From the NCBI GenBank assembly GCA_039000515.1, contig JBCFYV010000231.1:31488-95487 (forward strand): a DNA stretch of 64,000 nucleotides, in the 5' to 3' direction. The notes beneath the pieces were generated by a model, which was given only the letters and a program-made list of their open reading frames with translations, searched no databases and was not told the origin of the DNA. Positions 11,016-24,570 of the stretch are shown in pieces. The stretch's first letter is position 1, and each line of letters starts with the position of its first letter. This DNA is from Timema cristinae. Lineage: Eukaryota > Arthropoda > Insecta > Phasmatodea > Timematidae. The translations under genes and the position numbers were made by a program.

Positions 11016-13140
11016 TGTCCCTAGATGTAATATACTATGATAATGTTAAGTTAGTTTTATGTTGATAATATGTGTTTAGAAAGTGCATGACAGAAACTCC
11101 AATTAAAAACTTTCCAATGCACCTAATTGTAATAATATTTTGGCTTGCTAAAACTAAGCATTTTATAAGAAAATATGTATAATGTAGTAATGATAATTAA
11201 TTATAAGCTACAAAATATCTTAAAATACTAAGTGGCTTACAAAAGACACACTTCATATTTATATTTGAAATTATCACTATAGTTTCCTACACTTCGTTTA
11301 ATGGGCCTAGCCATTGATTTCGCATTTAACTGATTGAGTTGATTTAGTAGGTATTAGTTTAAGAAATACATATTTTCTCTCTCAAGTTTTACTAAACATA
11401 TAAATAAAATCTTCCCAAAAAACCACAAATGTTTACTCTTACCTTAGCCAAGGTTGTCTTGTTCAGCTGCCTACATCCGGCCACAGAGACATTTAAATCC
11501 ATGGAACATTATTCACATCACATTCTTCTACTCTACGCGATCATGTCACTCACAAAATACTCGATCGTTTGTAATTCACAACAATTATAATCAATACCTG
11601 TCAATTTATCATGTAATGTACCGGTGTAAACGTTTTGTTTTATTTATCAAGTGCCATTGAGGCACTTGAGCAAAATCACTCATGCATTGTTGTGATTTAC
11701 TTAACACAAACGTCAATCACAACTCGGACAAACGTTGATACACGATCGCATAATGTGGTTTATAAAGTTGTTGTAAGTTATTAATAAAAGTAAATGGCAG
11801 TGTGTAGCCTTGAAACACTTGAAAGATGAGCAGTATCGCGTTATATTATTCTGACGTGCCACCGAAACTTTTTCCCTACGTTACAGACAGGTTTTGTCTG
11901 TGAACTCTGACGGTCGGCTGTGGAATGCTAACAGTGTTACCAACACTATAATCTCGCAAGAACTAGCACACAGATATAAACCATTATTGTGTTCAAAGAT
12001 GAGATTCAGTGACTTCAAATAAAATTAGTTTTAGATAGGCTTCTAGCTATAATTTTGTAACAATAGCATTTTACACAAAAATATTATAACTAGCTTATGG
12101 AATATAATTTCCATATGCATCCATTACTTAAAGACTGCTAAGTTTATAATGTAAATTGTTATATCCGATGAAATTTTATTACAAGACCTCTTACTTTGTA
12201 TTTTTATTTCTATTAATGAGTGGAAGGTATCAAAATAATTAAAACTGTTTACGAAAAAATTCACGTTTTGTATTTGTTATTTAAGTTGTATTATATATAT
12301 TAGTTCATTTATTATAATATAATATGAGTTTATAATCATCGTTATCACCATTAAAATAAATATGATAACAATATTGATGTATGCCAATACCAAAATTGAA
12401 AAAAAAAGCCTACCATTAACATTACAAATAAGTTAAATGATATAGGTCCCTATGTACTCTTGGACATGTCGAAAAACCCTGCTTAAAAATCGGGAGTCAC
12501 ATAAAAACCCAGTTTTTGTTAATATTTCAGCAGCTATAAATAATTCCATTTCACCAGACTTGTATCTCGTACATATAAGAATGTAACAATTGGATACTTC
12601 GTACAACAAACCAATCTTTTTAACTAATATAAATTAGTAAAATGGGTAGTTAGTTGGCCGACCAAATTTTTTAAAGGTAAATAAACCAGATACGGTCGTC
12701 ATCAGAGGGAAGTAACTGGGGGGGGGGGGGGGCATGCCCCCAATAGTATTCTTAAGTGGAACATTCTTAGTACCGTACCGTAGTATTGTTGTAGTTGTTT
12801 TATTCAAAAAAAATTGAAAATACCCCGTTTGAAATTATAAAATTAATTCCCTTGTCAGATTATTCATGTTTTTCATTTTGCACGAAATATTATTTTTATT
12901 TTAAAATTAAAAATAAAAATGAAAATGAATTCCTTCTGTGCGTGTGGTCCAACCTACACCCCACCCCACCCTGTTGTCCCCATTTGTTGACTTCTCTAGG
13001 GGTAGGTTCTAGTAGTAGCCTACTTCTTTTTGGGGAGTCTATTCAAGCAAAGCACGTATTACCAACCTCCAAGGAGACCCTTTAAAACGCCATTCTCTTA
13101 TATTTATACGTACTTTGTTTAAGGGTGGTGACAACTCTTT
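11016..13140. other. Intergenic, nothing recognised
   Basis: AT-rich sequence without a supported gene. It includes a G-run at about 12,719-12,733. The 96-codon frame at 12,795-13,085 has low-complexity composition and no motif, and I do not count it as a gene. Confidence 0.5.
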
Positions 13141-13254
13141 TATTATGTATCACAATAAATATGACGGTGTAACACCACCTTAACACGAACTATGGTTTGT
13201 TATGTATCACAATAAATATGACGGTGTAACACCACCTTAACACGAACTATGGTG
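13141..13254 (+). repeat. Tandem duplication, about 57-bp unit, two copies
   Basis: TATGTATCACAATAAATATG and the following bases to CACGAACTATGG occur twice back to back and are virtually identical, which indicates a recent duplication. Confidence 0.9.
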
Positions 13255-13384
13255 CCCTCAGCAGTATGGCAGGATTAGTTATTGGTGACGATATTACAGT
13301 TTACTGTCCACATCTTGTTGGTTGGTGAGAGTATCTCTTATTAAGCTCTGTATGCTAACAACGATCTTCATTGTTCTTCACTAG

Positions 13385-13660
13385 TCGACCTCGATGTGTT
13401 CCCTTCAGGACTCGATGATCATCGGTTCAAACCCAGCCAGGATCAACTGGACTTTTCTTGAACGATACAAATCCGTAGCACAATTTCCTTCGGAGGGGAG
13501 GCAGTCGATTGTGGTTTGTAAAAGAACCCTGGGAAGTAGTTGAAAAAACCCTTTCTCCAGCAAAATTGGTTGGCTCTTTCGCTTTCGCTCATAGAAATTC
13601 TCGTCTGCTTACATAATCAATCGATTCATAAAGTGCACGTTAAATACCTTAAATAAATAC
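13385..13660 (+). mobile_element. Possible tRNA-derived SINE, different family, plus strand
   Basis: A box B-like ATCGGTTCAAACCCAGCC lies at about 13,419-13,437. A body follows and ends AAGTGCACGTTAAATACC just before AAATAAATA, a common SINE 3'-end style. The box A region is weak (TCGATGTGTTCCCTTCAGG). One copy only. Confidence 0.45.
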
Positions 13661-14625
13661 ATTTTTAAAAATTGCACAATATAATATTTCCTTTTATATT
13701 TAACGACTATTTTATATGTTAATTTTTGTGCAATATTAGATTTTTTTTAAATGGATTTGTTTTATCTTTTTGCAGTAGATATTTGATTTTATAAATCAAG
13801 ATTACTTGTATTTATTATTGTATTTAGTATAGGTCTAGATTATTACAGCTACCACGGTTATACAATAAATACAATTGAATTAGATGTTTAATTAAAACTT
13901 AATATTATATTTTTGGGGTAAAATTTACTGTCAAATCTACCTATTCTTGTTACACTATGTTATTGTGAAATGTTTCAACTGGTCTGATGTACAATTTACA
14001 TTTTATTTTCGATCTTATGTGTCCCGGGGACTCTGGCCCATGTTCTGAGCAACGATGACATATTTTCCCCTTCAATTTTCAGTTGGAAAATTTTCCCGGT
14101 AATTTTGACACAGTAGTGGCTTGCGGCCCAAAATGTAGGGGAAGAGTTTGGGTTGGGGGACAAGCGGGGGGCATAAATTATTAGCAAATACTTAAAATAA
14201 CCTCAGTGTTATTTTTAATGATCTTATTGATGATAGCTGAAATTAAAGCAAATAATAGCAATGAGAGATTCAAATTTTACGGTTTAATTAATTTGATAAT
14301 TGAATCCCTGGAGAAGAAGATGTATTCGTAAAGGTTTTTACTATAATATTGAAGTGTCAATAAATTATGGTATATAGCAGACTCAACTGTGGTAACACAT
14401 TCAACCACCAAGCGCTGTGATCGCTGTTATTGCTTTATTGTAGCTTATAACCTGGGTCGGACATAACCCTGCATGACGTCATAGGAGGAAAGGTTGAGGA
14501 AAAGAGGAGAATAGGAAGAAGGAGGATTCAAATACTAGATGACGTGAAGGAAAGAAGAAAATACTGAGAGCTGAAAAATGAGGCAGAGGACAGTGCGTAT
14601 TGGACCTGTCGTGAGACAGAACACA
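13661..14625. other. Intergenic, nothing recognised
   Basis: AT-rich with no supported features. The 63-codon minus frame at 13,996-14,187 shows no domain. Confidence 0.5.
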
Positions 14626-14872
14626 ATAATAATAATAGTAATAATAATATCATGATTTTAGCACCGCTTATGTATGTAATAATTACGCTAGTGGTTTTAG
14701 GAACGATGAAGGTTATATTTATAGCAGATGTACCCGCATTTGAGTGGTGAGAGAATGGAAAATCCATTTAGGGAAAAACAACCCTCAGTACACCCAACCA
14801 AGATTCGAACCTTGATCCCCCCGTCAGTCTAGTGCAAGAATAGCGCCTTAGACCATGCAGCCACCGAAGTGG
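14626..14872 (-). mobile_element. tRNA-derived SINE (family 1), minus strand
   Basis: An (ATA)n tail at the left is followed by TTTTAGCACCGCTTATG and the body TGTACCCGCATTTGAGTGG. AATCCATTTAGGGAAAAACA comes next, then box B as AGATTCGAACCTTGAT near 14,800. The head ends CCGAAGTGGGT. The tail region carries a small internal deletion. Confidence 0.85.
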
Positions 14873-15633
14873 GTAGTGATGATGTTAACGTGCTTAGTAT
14901 TAATTTACAAAACAAGGGTATCGATTCCATTAGTTTCATTTGAATATCTGTATTATTGTTTCCCCCCGATGAAACTAATTGAGGTAAGTTCTCCATCCTC
15001 CGAGACAGGTGGCAGCCCTACAACATAATATTGGTGGATATAACGGAACTGGTCTGTCCCATTCACGACTATGTGGGATTTAAAAGCAAGAATGCGGTTC
15101 TATTCACAGGCTATTCACCTCTGAACAGGATGCGTTCGAGACTTTCTGTGATCTTCAGGCCAATTCTCACCTAGCATGTTCAACATTCATTTAAAATTAA
15201 TACAAAATTAACGTCATTTCATCAACCTGAGTCATTATTTAAATCTTTCATTAAAAGTGAAAAGGAGGTATTATTTTCTTCAATTTTAATGTTCATTATT
15301 AAAAAATTATAACAAAATCAACAATGAGAATATGCACAAGAATTACTGTATTCGTTTTTATTTTCATGTAAGGATTAAATTCAACGTTACAGCAGGACCA
15401 CTTGTAACCGTGTATTGGATTTAATCCTCAATTATTGCTCTCCAGTTTCGATTCGTGTTGACGTATTTAATGAAATTTGTCTGTTGGCGTGTTTATCCGC
15501 GCTTACTTTTATTCAATATAATATTTCCTAGCTCGTGTGATGACTAAACACATGCTTCACAAATCTCAGCTTTCATTCATTTTATACGGAGCCATTTCAA
15601 TAAAAATGGGTGTGTGTTACTTATGTACGCGCG
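14873..15633. other. Intergenic, nothing recognised
   Basis: No gene, RNA or repeat could be supported. Confidence 0.5.
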
Positions 15634-16306
15634 TGAGAAGTTATACTTCTTTGGCATCATTAAAAAATAGTTTTTAATTGCATGCAAATAATTAATTACA
15701 ATAATATGATAAAAAAGACTGGAAAAGGATAGTCAACACAGTCAATAAAGTTCAGTTTAAATTTGAAAAACTAAATAAATAAAACCAATAATAAATATTT
15801 AACAATAATAATTTAATAATATTTAGTATTAATTATGTTAAATAATAATATTTTAATTTATATCAATAAATAATACATACGGTTAGTTAACCTCAATTAT
15901 ATTGGAGCACCTGAAAAAGTCTATAAGCACAATTTTTTTCACAAATATTTACGAATAGTAAATAATATTAATCAAAATATTCAATTTAAATCACTACTGA
16001 ATATAATTTATTAGCACATATATAATTCGCACTTGTATGAAACTAAAACACGTGTTGTGAATGTAGAAACTAGAAACATGTGGATAAATATTATATATAT
16101 GAAAACAGTGATCAGAGGCGACGAGCGTACCAACATCCGCGACTAACAGAGGTTCTATTTCTATTTTGTTGGTAGCTTTTTTTTTTCGAGACTTAATGAG
16201 TGGCTTAGCTTCAACCTGTTACTTTTGTGTTACAGTGATGCGCGCGCATCTTAAAATTTCACTCTCATTATTTTTTCATAACGCGCCTAAAGAAGTATAA
16301 CTTCAA
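15634..16306 (+). mobile_element. Inverted-repeat (MITE-like) element, about 0.67 kb
   Basis: GAAGTTATACTTCTTTGG begins at 15,637, and its inverted counterpart AAAGAAGTATAACTTC ends at 16,304. The similarity extends imperfectly inwards (ATTAAAAAATAG on the left against TTATTTTTTCATAA on the right). The interior is AT-rich and non-coding. I could not settle the target duplication, so the superfamily is open. Confidence 0.55.
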
Positions 16307-16574
16307 AAATTAAATAGTAATTGATCAGTCCCATCATGATCATCATGAAATTCCGTTCATTTTCATGAAGCATTAATAATAATAATTAATTGGAAATGAT
16401 GAATTGAAAATGAAACGTAAATCTTACCCTAGTTCATGATAAAACTGTCATAGTTATATTTATTCACACGTCATTTTGTCTGTTTTGATACAAAGTATTT
16501 TTATGAAATGAAAGACAGTTTTTTTAAAATATAAATTTGTATTTTTTACACAACGATTAACACTATTATTTTCA

Positions 16575-16795
16575 TACAAACCACGCCTTTATACCTGTTT
16601 GGGTATCCACATATTTACACTTCTGAGATTAGGATAAGTAAGGTTGTATTTAGAGGAGATGTACCCGAACTCGCGTGGAGAACACCCCTATTTTGGACAC
16701 CCGGCTCTGAATCGAGCCCCAACCTCCCCTTCATTGGCAATTCAGTATAATGCGAGAGTTAACGTCTCAGACCGTGTAGCCATCGAGGGGGATGG
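16575..16795 (-). mobile_element. tRNA-derived SINE (family 1), decayed, minus strand
   Basis: The body AGATGTACCCGAACTCGCGT, a weak box B (CTGAATCGAGCCCCAACC) and a head ending near CGTGTAGCCATCGAGG match the family layout with heavy divergence. Confidence 0.7.
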
Positions 16796-16839
16796 TTATT
16801 AAGCCGGTTTAAAGTCATTACTTATTACGAGGACTGAAG

Positions 16840-17000
16840 AGGACAGCTTTAAAAAATGCGCTCGCATTTGCGAACAAAAAAGGGCAAAAGAAAGAACCAT
16901 CGTGAAAATCACACGAAAAAAAAATAGCTTGACTTGTAACCGGCCTGGATTTGAACCCTGACCTTTGTGTTAATGTCCCAGACTAATCTATTAACAACGA
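16840..17000 (-). mobile_element. SINE remnant, minus strand
   Basis: GCGCTCGCATTTGCG at the left and a box B-like GGATTTGAACCCTGACC near 16,950 suggest a strongly decayed tRNA-derived SINE. Confidence 0.4.
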
Positions 17001-17713
17001 TGAAACAATGACAAGACCAGTTTTATTAAAGTTTCTCAATAAGAATTATAATATTTCTTAGTAAACACGGTCGTGTATTAAATAAATAATTTTTCTTTAA
17101 AATGTTTAGTTAGTCCTGTGATGTAGATTCTAGTAACCTTTAAATCATGTTGGCTACACGTGAGAAACCAGGTAGGCTACATGCGAGTTAGTGGGAAGGA
17201 AAGCCAACGAACAGGTGTTTCAACCAATCCCAGTGGTTTTGATCACATGACCAACTGCGTTACTTTTTGTTTTGAACAAACGAGTGGTTCCAAAGAATAT
17301 GAAAAGAAAATAGTTTATATTTTCGTGTTCCATACTGCAACACAAAGTGAGTTTGTGCTACCAACTAACAAGGTTCACTTGATTGATATTATTTTTTAAA
17401 ACAGCGCCTTAACTTCTGTAATCGTATTTTATCAATATACAATTTGCGTCAAAGCTAGAGAGGATCATGGGAAGCTAAGTTATATATTCCTAACACACTT
17501 AATGTCAAACACAGAGCATGATTTGAAGAAATCATAAAAAATTACACTAATTTCTATTTAAATGAAGAATCAAATTGACAGAAAAACTATTTTTACATAA
17601 CATGGGGTTACTAATGAAAAGGTCTATTTATTTCGTGCAACTATAAGATCACACTCATAAAATTCAAATACTGTGAGCTTGTAAATATAAATAGATTTAT
17701 TATTTACTTCTTC
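17001..17713. other. Intergenic, nothing recognised
   Basis: The 79-codon frame at 17,160-17,399 has no recognisable motif and I do not support it as a gene. Confidence 0.5.
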
Positions 17714-17925
17714 AGTGGTCACATGGTTTAAGAAAGCGTCAATTTCGAAATAGACCAGCTACCACTAATGGGGAAATAGGGGTTTGAATCCCGGGCGAGC
17801 GTTTTTAGGGGATTTTCCTAAATGGCTTCCCACTGTGCCTCTACGCAAATGCAAAAACATTTAATATAAACTTCCCCTTTTCCATGCCTTATCAATTAAT
17901 ATGATTAAACACGTAGCTTACACGT
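17714..17925 (+). mobile_element. tRNA-derived SINE (family 1), decayed, plus strand
   Basis: CTTCAGTGGTCACATGGTTTAAG is followed by box B GGGTTTGAATCCCGGGC near 17,780. Then come TTTTCCTAAATGGCTTCCCA, CTACGCAAATGC and a terminal region near TTAATATGATTAAACACG. Order and spacing match the family. Confidence 0.75.
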
Positions 17926-18229
17926 AGCAAAATAAAACAATATACAATCGCACAATAATATTATTTTTAAAGATTTTTTTATAAATGTATTTGTCTGAGA
18001 CTGGCTTTTAAGTGTAGCCAAATTTCCTTAGGAAGAGCCTTTTGTTTGAGAGAAACGTTACTAGATCTAATTTCATGCATTCATAAATCAAGTCATGTGA
18101 TATGCACTTACTAATAAAATACTAACAAGTTAGGGACCTATCAATTTTGGCAGCATAAAAAGTGTGGTTTTTAAAAGGCCCTCCTTATGAAACGGGAACT
18201 GTACAATAGATTACCAAACCCTTCCTTCA
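17926..18229. other. Intergenic, nothing recognised
   Basis: AT-rich with no supported features. Confidence 0.5.
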
Positions 18230-18388
18230 CCTCTGACAAGACATCTTGTGAATGTGTGGAATGCCAGGCCGCCACCCTGGTTCGGATTCCACGTTAAACT
18301 GTAGGTCCTTCATTTCATCTCATAATCACCCTACCATTACACATTGGCGTAAGTGCGTATAACCCGAACGGGTAGTAAGACGCGGTGC

Positions 18389-18390
<2 letters not shown>
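18230..18390 (+). mobile_element. tRNA-derived SINE (family 1), truncated, plus strand
   Basis: The body is decayed; GGTTCGGATTCC near 18,280 is box B-like. The 3' end GCGTATAACCCGAACGGGTAG continuing into AAGACGCGGTGC is intact and runs straight into an (AAT)n tract. Confidence 0.75.

Positions 18391-18453
<63 letters not shown>
18391..18453 (+). repeat. (AAT)n microsatellite, about 21 units, SINE tail
   Basis: An uninterrupted trinucleotide run follows the SINE 3' end. The same ATT-type tails close the copies at 9,879 and 19,931, so the tract probably grew from the SINE tail. Confidence 0.95.
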
Positions 18454-18455
<2 letters not shown>

Positions 18456-19930
18456 TGTACAATACACCAACAATGTTCATTCTTTACAAAAAAATATTTT
18501 AAGATAAACGTTTAAATATGAAAGTACCATCATTTGTCAAGTTTAGTGCTTATTTTGACTTCTTGTGTATTTTTTGCACTTTTCTCAACACTTTTCTCTG
18601 CAACCAAAGAGACTTTAACGGTTCAAGAAGATAATCGGACAATGACTGACAACGCCCGGTCATTGTCCATTATACTCGTCTTTATTGGACGCTGCCGAGT
18701 TTGTCCGGCCAACTCCCCCAACGTTGTCCAATAGGAATTTCACGGTGTAACATTCCGAACAATGTTTACAATCGTCTCAGGTTCGTTACCCTACTGCTCT
18801 GCGCATGCGTGGATAGGGAAAGTGAGTTTGCCCGCGAGAACAGTAATTATAGAGTCGTCTCACCAAGTTAATTAATACAGTTAAGTGTGTTTTCTCAACA
18901 ATGAAATTAAATAGCAACATATTAAAGTATTTCATATTGTAATATCTTTATTTGAATATTAATATTCCTTTATTCACTTGCTACTTGGTATACTTATTAT
19001 TATTTATATTTGACTCAACAAACTCAAAATTTACATTAGTCTTAGTAATAGTTGATATTTTCCATTTAGTTGTGATTTGAAATACCGTTCATTGACTGAC
19101 ACTTTATTGACGACAGCCGGCCATTTTGACACTAGCCGCTGCTTATATAGGTTATAACACTAGAAATGGTTGGTAATTGTCCAAATTGTCAGAGTTCTGT
19201 GTTATACAATAATGAGTTATCCTTTGTCTGAGCATATTAGAATGAATCCACATAGAGCATTTTCTAATAATCTGTATACTTTGGGGGTTTCGCGTCACAG
19301 GTGTGCGCTGTTGGGGGGGAGGGAGGCCAACTGGAACTCCCCCTCCACCCCCGTGAGAATTTGCTTTTTTTTAGAATCACAATAAATTTAAAAAACCCAG
19401 AAAGAATCAATGTTTTATTTCACAAGATTATTCTTTGTAAAAACACCACCGACTGAAAAGTACAGTTTTTGTTTGTTTATTCTTCAATGCCATCCAGTTA
19501 CGTATCCACAGCGATCCTTTGTTCGGTGAATGGGACCATAAGGTGTTGTCACAGGATCTCATGTCTACCCTTGGAATATCCGGACTATTTTTTATGGCTG
19601 TTAGAGATATCACGGCGCCCTCGCTGTACATGCTTGTGGGGTTTTATAATTTAATTTGAGTTTTAACTTTCTTTGTTAAGGTTACTCGACCATCAACAAT
19701 TTTAACAGGTTTATATTAACTATGAGCTAAAAATATTGATTCAATAGTTTCAAATCATTACAGTTCACGAGTTATAGGGGGTCAGATTTGATATTTTATT
19801 TGTTTTCCGTACCATTGTTGAGTTAAAGTAATTAATGTATGGGTCTGAAATTTAGTATAACTAAAGACAGAATGAAAAATGTATAATATTAAATATCATT
19901 ATTAATATTAGCATATTTATTACTTTAAAC
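18454..19930. other. Intergenic, nothing recognised
   Basis: A short inverted repeat GGACAATGA...TCATTGTCC is at about 18,638-18,670. Several 60-70-codon frames (18,534; 19,170; 19,469) overlap on both strands and lack motifs, and I do not support them. Confidence 0.5.
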
Positions 19931-20195
19931 CCGCCTCTGTGATGTAGTTGGCTAACGCGCTAGTTTCGTGAAAAGTTAGACTGCCGAGGACGGGGAGATA
20001 GAGGTTTGAATTTTGGTCGGGTGAACTGAGGGTGGTTTTCCTGAACGGTTTTACAATCTCACTCCACGCAAATGCGGGATTAATTCCTCTAAATTAAACC
20101 TTCTCGATTCCTAACCCATTAGCGTGATTTGTACTTTAGCGTGTAACCCGAACGGGTAGTAAGACGCGGTGCTATTATTAATAATAGTAATACAT
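19931..20195 (+). mobile_element. tRNA-derived SINE (family 1), complete, plus strand
   Basis: The copy begins CGCCTCTGTGATGTAGTTGG (box A) and has box B as AGGTTTGAATTTTGG. The body includes GGTTTTCCTGAACGGTTTTAC and CACGCAAATGCGGG. It ends CCCGAACGGGTAGTAAGACG followed by an ATT-rich tail. It agrees with the minus-strand copy at 9,879 along its whole length. Confidence 0.9.
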
Positions 20196-20225
20196 TAATT
20201 GTTAAAATTGTGCCATAAAATGTTT

Positions 20226-23200
20226 ATGGTCGAATGACCACCATTGTCATGTTTTTACATGTGAAGGACATTAAGAGGCCAGGACACCATTGTTATCTTT
20301 TTACATGTGAAGGTCATTAAGAGGCCAGGACACCATTATTATGTTTCTACACGTGAAGGACATTAAGAGGCCAGGACACCATTGTCATGTTTTTACATGT
20401 GAAGGACATTAAGAGGCCAGGACACCATTGTCATGTTTTTACATGTGAAGGACATTAAGAGGCCAGGACACCATTGTTATCATTTTACATGTGAAGGACA
20501 TTAAGAGGCCAGGACACCATTATTATGTTTCTACACGTGAAGGACATTAAGAGGCCAGGACACCATTGTCATGTTTTTACATGTGAAGGACATTAAGAGG
20601 CCAGGACACCATTGTCATATTTTTACATGTGAAGGACATTAAGAGGCCAGGACACCATTGTCATGTTTTTACATGTGAAGGACATTAAGAGGCCAGGACA
20701 CCATTGTTATCATTTTACATGTGAAGGACATTAAGAGGCCAGGACACCATTATTATGTTTCTACACGTGAAGGTCATTAAGAGGCCAGGACACCATTGTC
20801 ATGTTTTTACATGTGAAGGACATTAAGAGGCCAGGACACCATTGTTATGTTTTTACATGTGAAGGACATTAAGAGGCCAGGATACCATTGTCATATTTTT
20901 ACATGTGAAGGACATTAAGAGGCCAGGACACCATTGTCATGTTTTTACATGTGAAGGACATTAAGAGGCCAGGACACCATTGTCATATTTTTACATGTGA
21001 AGGACATTAAGAGGCCAGGACACCATTGTTATCATTTTACATGTGAAGTACATTAAGAGGCCAGGACACCATTATTATGTTTCTACACGTGAAGGTCATT
21101 AAGAGGCCAGGACACCATTGTCATGTTTTTACATGTGAAGGACATTAAGAGGCCAGGACACCATTGTTATGTTTTTACATGTGAAGGACATTAAGAGGCC
21201 AGGACACCATTGTTATGTTTTTTACATGTGAAGGACATTAAGAGGCCAGTACAACCATTGTTATGTTTTTACATGTGAAGGACATTAAGAGGCCAGGACA
21301 CCATTGTCATGTTTTTACATGTGAAGGACATTAAGAGGCCAGGACACCATTGTCATGTTTTTACACGTGAAGGACATTAAGAGGCCAGGACACCATTGTC
21401 ATGTTTTTACATGTGATGGACATTAAGAGGCCAGGACACCATTGTTATGTTTTTACATGTGAAGGACATTAAGAGGCCAGGACACCATTGTCATATTTTT
21501 ACATGTGAAGGACATTAAGAGGCCAAGACACCATTGTTATGTTTTTACATGTGAAGGACATTAAGAGGCCAGGACACCATTGTCATGTTTTTACATGTGA
21601 TGGACATTAAGAGGCCAGGACACCATTGTTATCATTTTACATGTGAAGGACATTAAGAGGCCAGGACACCATTGTCATGTTTTTACCTATGAAGGACATT
21701 AAGAGGCCAGGACACCATTATTATGTTTCTACACGTGAAGGTCATTAAGAGGCCAGGACACCATTGTCATGTTTTTTACATGTGAAGGACATTAAGAGGC
21801 CAGGACACCATTGTTATCATTTTACATGTGAAGGACATTAAGAGGCCAGGACACCATTGTTATGTTTTTACATGTGAAGGACATTAAGAGGCCAGGACAC
21901 CATTGTCATGTTTTTACATGTGAAGGACATTAAGAGGCCAGGACACCATTGTTATCATTTTACATGTGAAGGACATTAAGAGGCCAGGACACCATTGTTA
22001 TCATTTTACATGTGAAGGACATTAAGAGGCCAGGACACCATTGTCATGTTTTTACATGTGAAGGACATTAAGAGGCCAGGACACCATTGTCATGTTTTTA
22101 CATGTGAAGGACATTAAGAGGCCAGGACACCATTGTCATGTTTTTACATGTGATGGACATTAAGAGGCCAGGACACCATTATTATGTTTCTACACGTGAA
22201 GGTCATTAAGAGGCCAGGACACCATTGTCATGTTTTTACATGTGAAGGACATTAAGAGGCCAGGACACCATCGTTATGTTTTTACATGTGAAGGACATTA
22301 AGAGGCCAGAACACCATTGTCATGTTTTTACATGTGAAGGACATTAAGAGGCCAGGACACCATTGTTATGTTTTTACATGTGAAGGACATTAAGAGGCCA
22401 GGACACCATTGTCATATTTTTACATGTGAAGGACATTAAGAGGCCAGGACACCATTGTCATGTTTTTACATGTGAAGGACATTAAGAGGTCAGGACACCA
22501 TTGTCATGTTGTTACCTATGAAGGACATTAAGAGGCCAGGACACCATTGTCATGTTTTTACACGTGAAGGACATTAAGAGGCCAGGACACCATTGTCATG
22601 TTTTTACATATGAAGGACATTAAGGGGCCAGGACACCATTGTTATGTTTTTACATGTGAAGGACATTAAGAGGCCAGGACACCATTGTCATGTTTTTACA
22701 TGTGAAGGACATTAAGAGGCCAGGACACCATTGTTATGTTTTTACATTTGAAGGACATTAAGAGGCCAGGACACCATTGTCATGTTTTTACATGTGAAGG
22801 ACATAAGAGGCCAGGACACCATTGTCATGTTTTTACACGTGAAGGACATTAAGAGGCCAGGACACCATTGTTATGTTTTTACACGTGAAGGACATTGAGA
22901 GGCCAGGACACCATTGTTATGTTATTACATGTGAAGGACATTAAGAGGCCAGGACACCATTGTAATGTTTTTACATGTGAAGGACATTAAGAGGCCAGTA
23001 CACCATTGTTATGTTTTTTAACACGTGAAGGACATTGAGAGGCCAGGACACCATTGTCATGTTTTTACATGTGAAGGACATTAAGATGCCAGGACACCAT
23101 TGTTATGTTTTTACATTTGAAGGACATTAAGAGGCCAGGACAACCATTGTCATGTTCTTACATGTGAAGGACATTAAGAGGCCAGGACACCATTGTTATG

Positions 23201-24570
23201 TTTTTTACATGTGAAGGACATTAAGGGCCAGGACACCATTGTTATGTTTTTACATGTGAAGGACATTAAGAGGCCAGGACACCATTGTCATATTTTTACA
23301 CGTGAAGGACATTAAGAGGCCAGGACACAATTGTTATACTTTTTACATGTGAAGGACATTAAGAGGCCAGAACACCATTGTCATGTTTTTACATTTGAAG
23401 GACATTGAGAGGCCAGGACACCATTGTTATGTTTTTACATGTGAAGGACATTAAAGAGCCAGGACACCATTGTCATATTTTTACACGTGAAGGACATTAA
23501 GAGGCCAGGACACCATTGTTATGTTTTTACACGTGAAGGACATTGAGAGGCCAGGACACCATTGTTATGTTATTTACATGTGAAGGACATTAAGAGGCCA
23601 GGACACCATTGTTAAATGTTTTACAACGTGAAAGGACCATTAAGATGCCAGGAACAACCCCATTGTTTATGTTTTTTTTTTTACATTGTGAAGGAACATT
23701 AAGAGGCCAAGGACACCATTCGTTTTTTAATGTTTTTTTACATGTGGGGGAAGGAAACATTAAAGAAGGCCAGGGACACCATTGTTCCATGGTTTTTTTT
23801 TAACAATGTGAAAAGGACAATTAAGAAGGCCAGGCACACCATTGTCCCCATGTATTTTTTACACGTGAGGGCCATTCAGAGGCCAGGACCCACCAATTTG
23901 TTCCAAAAGTTTTATTTACATGTGAAAGGAACCATTTTTATAAGCCCCCATGACCAAAACCATTGTTTATGTTTTTTTTTTTTACATGTGAAGAACATTA
24001 AGAATCAGGAAAACCATTTGTCGTGTTTTTTGTTTTAACGCTGGTGAAAGGACATTAAGATGGCCCAAGGACACCATTGTCATGTTTTTTTTACATGTGA
24101 AGGAACATTAAAAAAGCCAGGCCAACCAATTGGTTTTTAATGTTTTTTTACATTTGAAGGATCATAAAGAAGGCAGGACCAACATTTGTTTAATTCTTTT
24201 TACAGTGGGACGGACATTAAAGAGGCCAGAACAACTATTTTGGTTAATGTTTTTACATTTGAAAGGACATTAAGAGGCCCAAGGGACCGCCATTGGTCCT
24301 GTTTTTTTTACAATGAGAAAAGGGACATTAAGAAGCACAGTACACCATTTGTTTTAATGTATTACATGTGAAGTCCAATTAAGAAGGGCCCAGGACCCAC
24401 CATTGGCCCTATGGTTTTTTTTTTTACAGTGGAAAAACATTTAAGAGCCAGGACAACCTATTGTTTTATGTGGGGGGGGGGGGTACATGTGAAGACCATT
24501 AAAGGCCCAGGACAACCTTTAGTTTATGTTTTTACAATGGAACGGACTTAAGAGGCCATGGACACCATTG
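20226..24570 (+). repeat. Satellite array, 46-bp unit, about 94 copies
   Basis: The unit is CCAGGACACCATTGTCATGT...TTTTACATGTGAAGGACATTAAGAGG. Several unit variants recur: GTCATGTTTTT, GTTATGTTTTT, GTTATCATTTT, and ATTATGTTTCTACACGTGAAGG. Up to about 23,590 the period is regular; beyond it homopolymers are inflated and bases inserted, so the period drifts. Short frames over 23,590-24,371 are translations of this repeat and are not genes. Confidence 0.97.

Noticed and set aside
12795..13085. 96-codon plus-strand protein
   Set aside because: Composition follows local A/T and C runs, with no motif and no conserved counterpart.
20226..24570. CRISPR-like array or coding repeat
   Set aside because: A 46-bp tandem unit without spacers; short frames at its noisy end are translated repeat.
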